Origin: a bacterium
Lineage (GTDB): Bacteria > Pseudomonadota > Gammaproteobacteria > Burkholderiales > Burkholderiaceae_C
DNA length: 64,000 nucleotides
Assembly: GCA_030824555.1 (NCBI GenBank)
Contig: JAVBXK010000036.1
Span: 1-64,000 of the forward strand
Direction of reading: 5' to 3'
The position numbers and the translations under genes are program-made. Shown here one piece after another: positions 61,789-64,000 of this stretch. Position 1 is the first letter of the stretch; each line of letters starts with the position of its first letter. Under the pieces are notes generated by a model, which worked only from the letters and a program-made list of their open reading frames with translations, was not told where the DNA came from and did no database searches.

Positions 61789-62926
61789 ACCCAAGAAGCC
61801 TGTCACGATCAAGGCAAACGCTGATCAACCTCAGCGGACCCAGCGCGGCCGAGTAGACCGCAGCGCCATGTTCCCGGTGGCGGCACCGGCCAGCGATATG
61901 CCCGCAGACTACGTGGTATGGCTCACTGAGATCAAAGGCCGCATCCAAGGTGAACGCCTGCGCCTGGTGCTGGCCAGCAACAGCGTCATGGTGCTGCTGT
62001 ATTGGGACATCGGCCAGCGCATCCTGCTCAAGCAGGCCGAACAAGGTTACGGCACCAAGGTCATCGACCGACTGTCTGCCGACTTGCGCCAAGCCTTTCC
62101 CGACATGAAAGGCTTTTCACCGCGCAACCTCAAGTACATGCGTGCTTTTGCCATGGCTTGGCCAGACCGGGAGGTTGTGCAGCAGACTGCTGCACAAGTC
62201 CCGTGGTTTCACAACTGCCTGCTCATGGATCGGGTTTCAGAGCCAGCTACACGCCAGTGGTACATCCAGGCCGCCCGGCGCGAAGGCTGGTCACGCAACA
62301 TCCTGAGCACCCAAATTCAGGGTCAAGCCCACCTGCGGCAAGGCCAGGCACAAACCAACTTCCCCGCCACGCTGCCAGCCGCTGAATCCGACATGGCGGT
62401 GCAGATTTTTAAAGACCCCTACTTGTTCGACTTTCTGGGCACAGATGCCCCGCGCCGCGAACGGGAACTGGAGCAAGGTCTGATCGACCACATTCAGAAG
62501 TTTTTGCTGGAGCTGGGTCAGGGCTTCGCCTTCGTGGGCCGCCAGGTGCATCTGGAAATTGGTGATGACGACTTTTACCTCGACCTGCTTTTCTACCACC
62601 TCAAGCTGCGCTGCTACGTGGTCATTGAACTCAAGGCACGCAAGTTCGAGCCCGGCGACGGTGCCCAGTTGGGCATGTACATGACCGCTGTGAACCGCCT
62701 GCTGGCCCACCCCGATGACAAACCCACCCTGGGCCTGCTGCTGGTGCGCGAGAAAAACCGCGTGCTGGTTGAATACGCCCTGGCAGGCAGCACCCACCCC
62801 ATCAGCGTGGCCGATTGGGAAACCCAGCTCACCCGCGCATTGCCGCAGGAACTGGAAGGCAGCTTGCCGACCATTGAGCAGATTGAAGCCGAGTTGAGCG
62901 GGGACATGGAGAAAAGGGATGAGTGA
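61778..62926 (+). CDS. DUF1016 (YhcG)-family PDDEXK nuclease
   Basis: A 382-residue protein. The N-terminal DUF1016 domain (LTEIKGRIQGERLRLVLASNSVMVLLYWDIGQRIL, GFSPRNLKYMRAFA, WFHNCLLMDRVSE) is followed by a C-terminal PDDEXK nuclease (DDDFYLDLLFYHLKLRCYVVIELKARKFEPGDGAQLGMYM). The acidic Asp and ELK residues are intact, so it may be active. YhcG-type proteins occur in mobile and defence-rich regions. Start ATG 61778 is chosen over the adjacent GTG 61775. It stands alone, after the lig terminator. Confidence 0.9.
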   Translation: MASEPKKPVTIKANADQPQRTQRGRVDRSAMFPVAAPASDMPADYVVWLTEIKGRIQGERLRLVLASNSVMVLLYWDIGQRILLKQAEQGYGTKVIDRLSADLRQAFPDMKGFSPRNLKYMRAFAMAWPDREVVQQTAAQVPWFHNCLLMDRVSEPATRQWYIQAARREGWSRNILSTQIQGQAHLRQGQAQTNFPATLPAAESDMAVQIFKDPYLFDFLGTDAPRRERELEQGLIDHIQKFLLELGQGFAFVGRQVHLEIGDDDFYLDLLFYHLKLRCYVVIELKARKFEPGDGAQLGMYMTAVNRLLAHPDDKPTLGLLLVREKNRVLVEYALAGSTHPISVADWETQLTRALPQELEGSLPTIEQIEAELSGDMEKRDE

Positions 62927-63040
62927 ATGCCCCCATTGGGCGGGTACCTGAACAAGCGACTCGCCTGTCACGAACCAGGCCCCACTGAAAAGTGTGCGAA
63001 CGCTCGCCAGTATTTCATTTTCAATAGCTTCAAAGACTTG

Positions 63041-63071
63041 CCAATAAAGCGGTAGAGGCAGTTTTTATTGG
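63041..63071. promoter_or_regulatory. Inverted repeat upstream of the AEC transporter gene
   Basis: CCAATAAA (63041-63048) is repeated perfectly inverted as TTTATTGG (63064-63071) around 15 nt, 20 bp before the start codon at 63091. It may be an operator or, with the T-rich tail, a weak terminator for the upstream gene. Confidence 0.4.
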
Positions 63072-63090
63072 TTTTTATGACCCTCACCAC

Positions 63091-64000
63091 ATGCTTGATG
63101 TCCTGACCATCACCAGCCCCATCTACATCATCGTGGGCTTGGGCTTCGTGTTCACACGCGCGGGGCTGTTTGCCAAGCCCGACATGCGGTTGTTTGGCAA
63201 GTTCGTTCTCAACCTGGCGCTGCCTGCGCTGGTGTTTCGGGCGCTGTCGCAGCGGCAGCTGGGCGAGGTGCTCAACCCCGGTTATCTGTTGGCCTACACG
63301 GTGGGGGCGTTGGCGGTGGTGGGTCTGGGGTACACGTGGGCGCGGCGTGTGTCGGGGCAAAGTGCCACGGCCAGCACGTTTCTGGCCATGGGCATGTCCA
63401 GCTCCAACAGCGGCTTCGTGGGCTACCCCATCATGCTGCTGACGCTGGCTCCCCTGGCGGGCGTGGTGCTGGCGCTGAACATGCTGGTGGAAAACCTCGT
63501 CGTCATCCCGCTGCTGCTGTGGCTGGCCGAGCGTGCCAAGGGCACCGGCGACCCGTGGCGCGCGCTGACCCAGTCGCTGGTGCGGCTGGCCACCAACCCC
63601 TTGTTCATGGCGCTGGCCGCTGGCTTGGTCATGTCGGCCACGGGTTGGCAACTGCCTGCGCCACTGACCCAAACCGTCAACATCCTGGCATCGGCCAGCG
63701 GCGCGCTGTCGTTGTTCGTGATCGGGGGCACGCTGGTCGGTTTGCCGCTGACGGGCATGGGCCAGCGCGTGATGCCGGTCGTGCTGGGCAAACTGCTGCT
63801 GCACCCCCTGCTGGTGTGGGGCGCGGTCAGCGCGCTGCCCTGGCTGGGCCTGGACCTGAGCCCCGAGTTGCGCATGGCGGCCGTGCTGTCTGCGGCCATG
63901 CCTGTGATGGGCATTTACCCCACGCTGGCCCAGGCCCATGGGCAGGAAGACACGAGCGCCGCTGCACTCATGGCCTCCACCATGGCCTCGTTCTTCACCC
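63091..64000 (+). CDS. AEC-family (auxin efflux carrier-like) transporter, 3' end outside window
   Basis: An open frame runs from ATG 63091 to the window edge without a stop, 303 codons. The product is very hydrophobic: LTITSPIYIIVGLGFVFTRAGLF, then KFVLNLALPALVFRALS, MSSSNSGFVGYPI (conserved family loop) and AALSLFVIGGTLVG-like segments. These match the AEC family, secondary transporters for malonate and other anions. The long minus-strand frame at 62968-63939 is its shadow (low-complexity Gln/Arg/His). Ribosome site is weak. Confidence 0.88.
   Translation, partial: MLDVLTITSPIYIIVGLGFVFTRAGLFAKPDMRLFGKFVLNLALPALVFRALSQRQLGEVLNPGYLLAYTVGALAVVGLGYTWARRVSGQSATASTFLAMGMSSSNSGFVGYPIMLLTLAPLAGVVLALNMLVENLVVIPLLLWLAERAKGTGDPWRALTQSLVRLATNPLFMALAAGLVMSATGWQLPAPLTQTVNILASASGALSLFVIGGTLVGLPLTGMGQRVMPVVLGKLLLHPLLVWGAVSALPWLGLDLSPELRMAAVLSAAMPVMGIYPTLAQAHGQEDTSAAALMASTMASFFT

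Noticed and set aside
62968..63939. Minus-strand frame of 323 codons rich in Gln, Arg and His
   Set aside because: Mirror of the AEC transporter gene, which is open on the plus strand to the window edge.

Overview
The window looks like chromosome of a GC-rich betaproteobacterium of the order Burkholderiales (Comamonadaceae or a close relative). I infer this from the character of the proteins (phasin, Bug-type binding protein, exosortase H with an IPTL-CTERM target, protocatechuate 4,5-cleavage genes) and from a GC-rich paired hairpin of a kind I remember from this group. It is a diazotroph that can probably also oxidise or evolve hydrogen.

Layout. (1) 0.2-11.4 kb: a nitronate monooxygenase-type flavoprotein, hypBA (minus strand), and the NAD-linked bidirectional hydrogenase operon hoxFUYHW with a HupE-type nickel permease. 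A putative FNR box lies in the hypA/hoxF gap. A lipoprotein nucleosidase-like gene, a monohaem cytochrome c and a phasin follow. (2) 11.5-22.7 kb, minus strand: two nif transcription units, nifE-nifN-nifX-DUF269-CCE_0567-fdxB and nifH-nifD-nifK-FeSII ferredoxin-unknown-HepT-like. Each has a good -24/-12 (sigma-54) promoter. A truncated haemoglobin is transcribed divergently from nifE behind its own -24/-12 element. (3) 23.1-26.5 kb, plus strand: an unrecognised 202-residue protein, draT, draG, a NifO-like nitrogenase-associated protein and an FmdB-type zinc ribbon. (4) 26.5-37.2 kb: a molybdenum block. It holds modABC and modE on the minus strand, a DUF2325 protein and a CxxCH protein also on the minus strand, and on the plus strand a TonB-dependent receptor, an orphan periplasmic binding protein, a di-haem oxidoreductase (DUF1111/DHOR) and modD. 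Three ModE-type operators (8-N8-8 inverted repeats) stand before modA, before the minus-strand pair and before the receptor. This looks like one ModE regulon and is my main candidate for an undescribed system: outer-membrane, TonB-driven molybdenum (or molybdophore) acquisition serving nitrogenase.

(5) 37.4-42.7 kb: an amine oxidase, an AAA+ ATPase, and what appears to be a relic integron. The relic is a decayed IntI fragment on the plus strand facing away from a DUF2971 gene that sits between integron core sites. (6) 42.7-54.5 kb: housekeeping or accessory genes (alpha/beta hydrolase, lipoprotein, methyltransferase, LysR, TetR), a multi-PAS diguanylate cyclase, and a compact exosortase H system with its large IPTL-CTERM surface protein. 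(7) 54.7-61.7 kb: a penicillin-acylase-type amidase and a protocatechuate 4,5-cleavage (lig/pmd) operon ending in a strong terminator. (8) 61.7-64.0 kb: a DUF1016 (YhcG) nuclease with a tiny coupled upstream frame, and an AEC-family transporter cut by the window edge.

The parts fit one physiology. Nitrogenase makes hydrogen, which Hox can recycle to NADH. FeSII and the haemoglobin may shield or fuel nitrogenase under oxygen. DraT/DraG switch NifH by ADP-ribosylation. The molybdenum block feeds FeMo-cofactor synthesis. Family calls come from reading the proteins and remembering family signatures; no database search was run.
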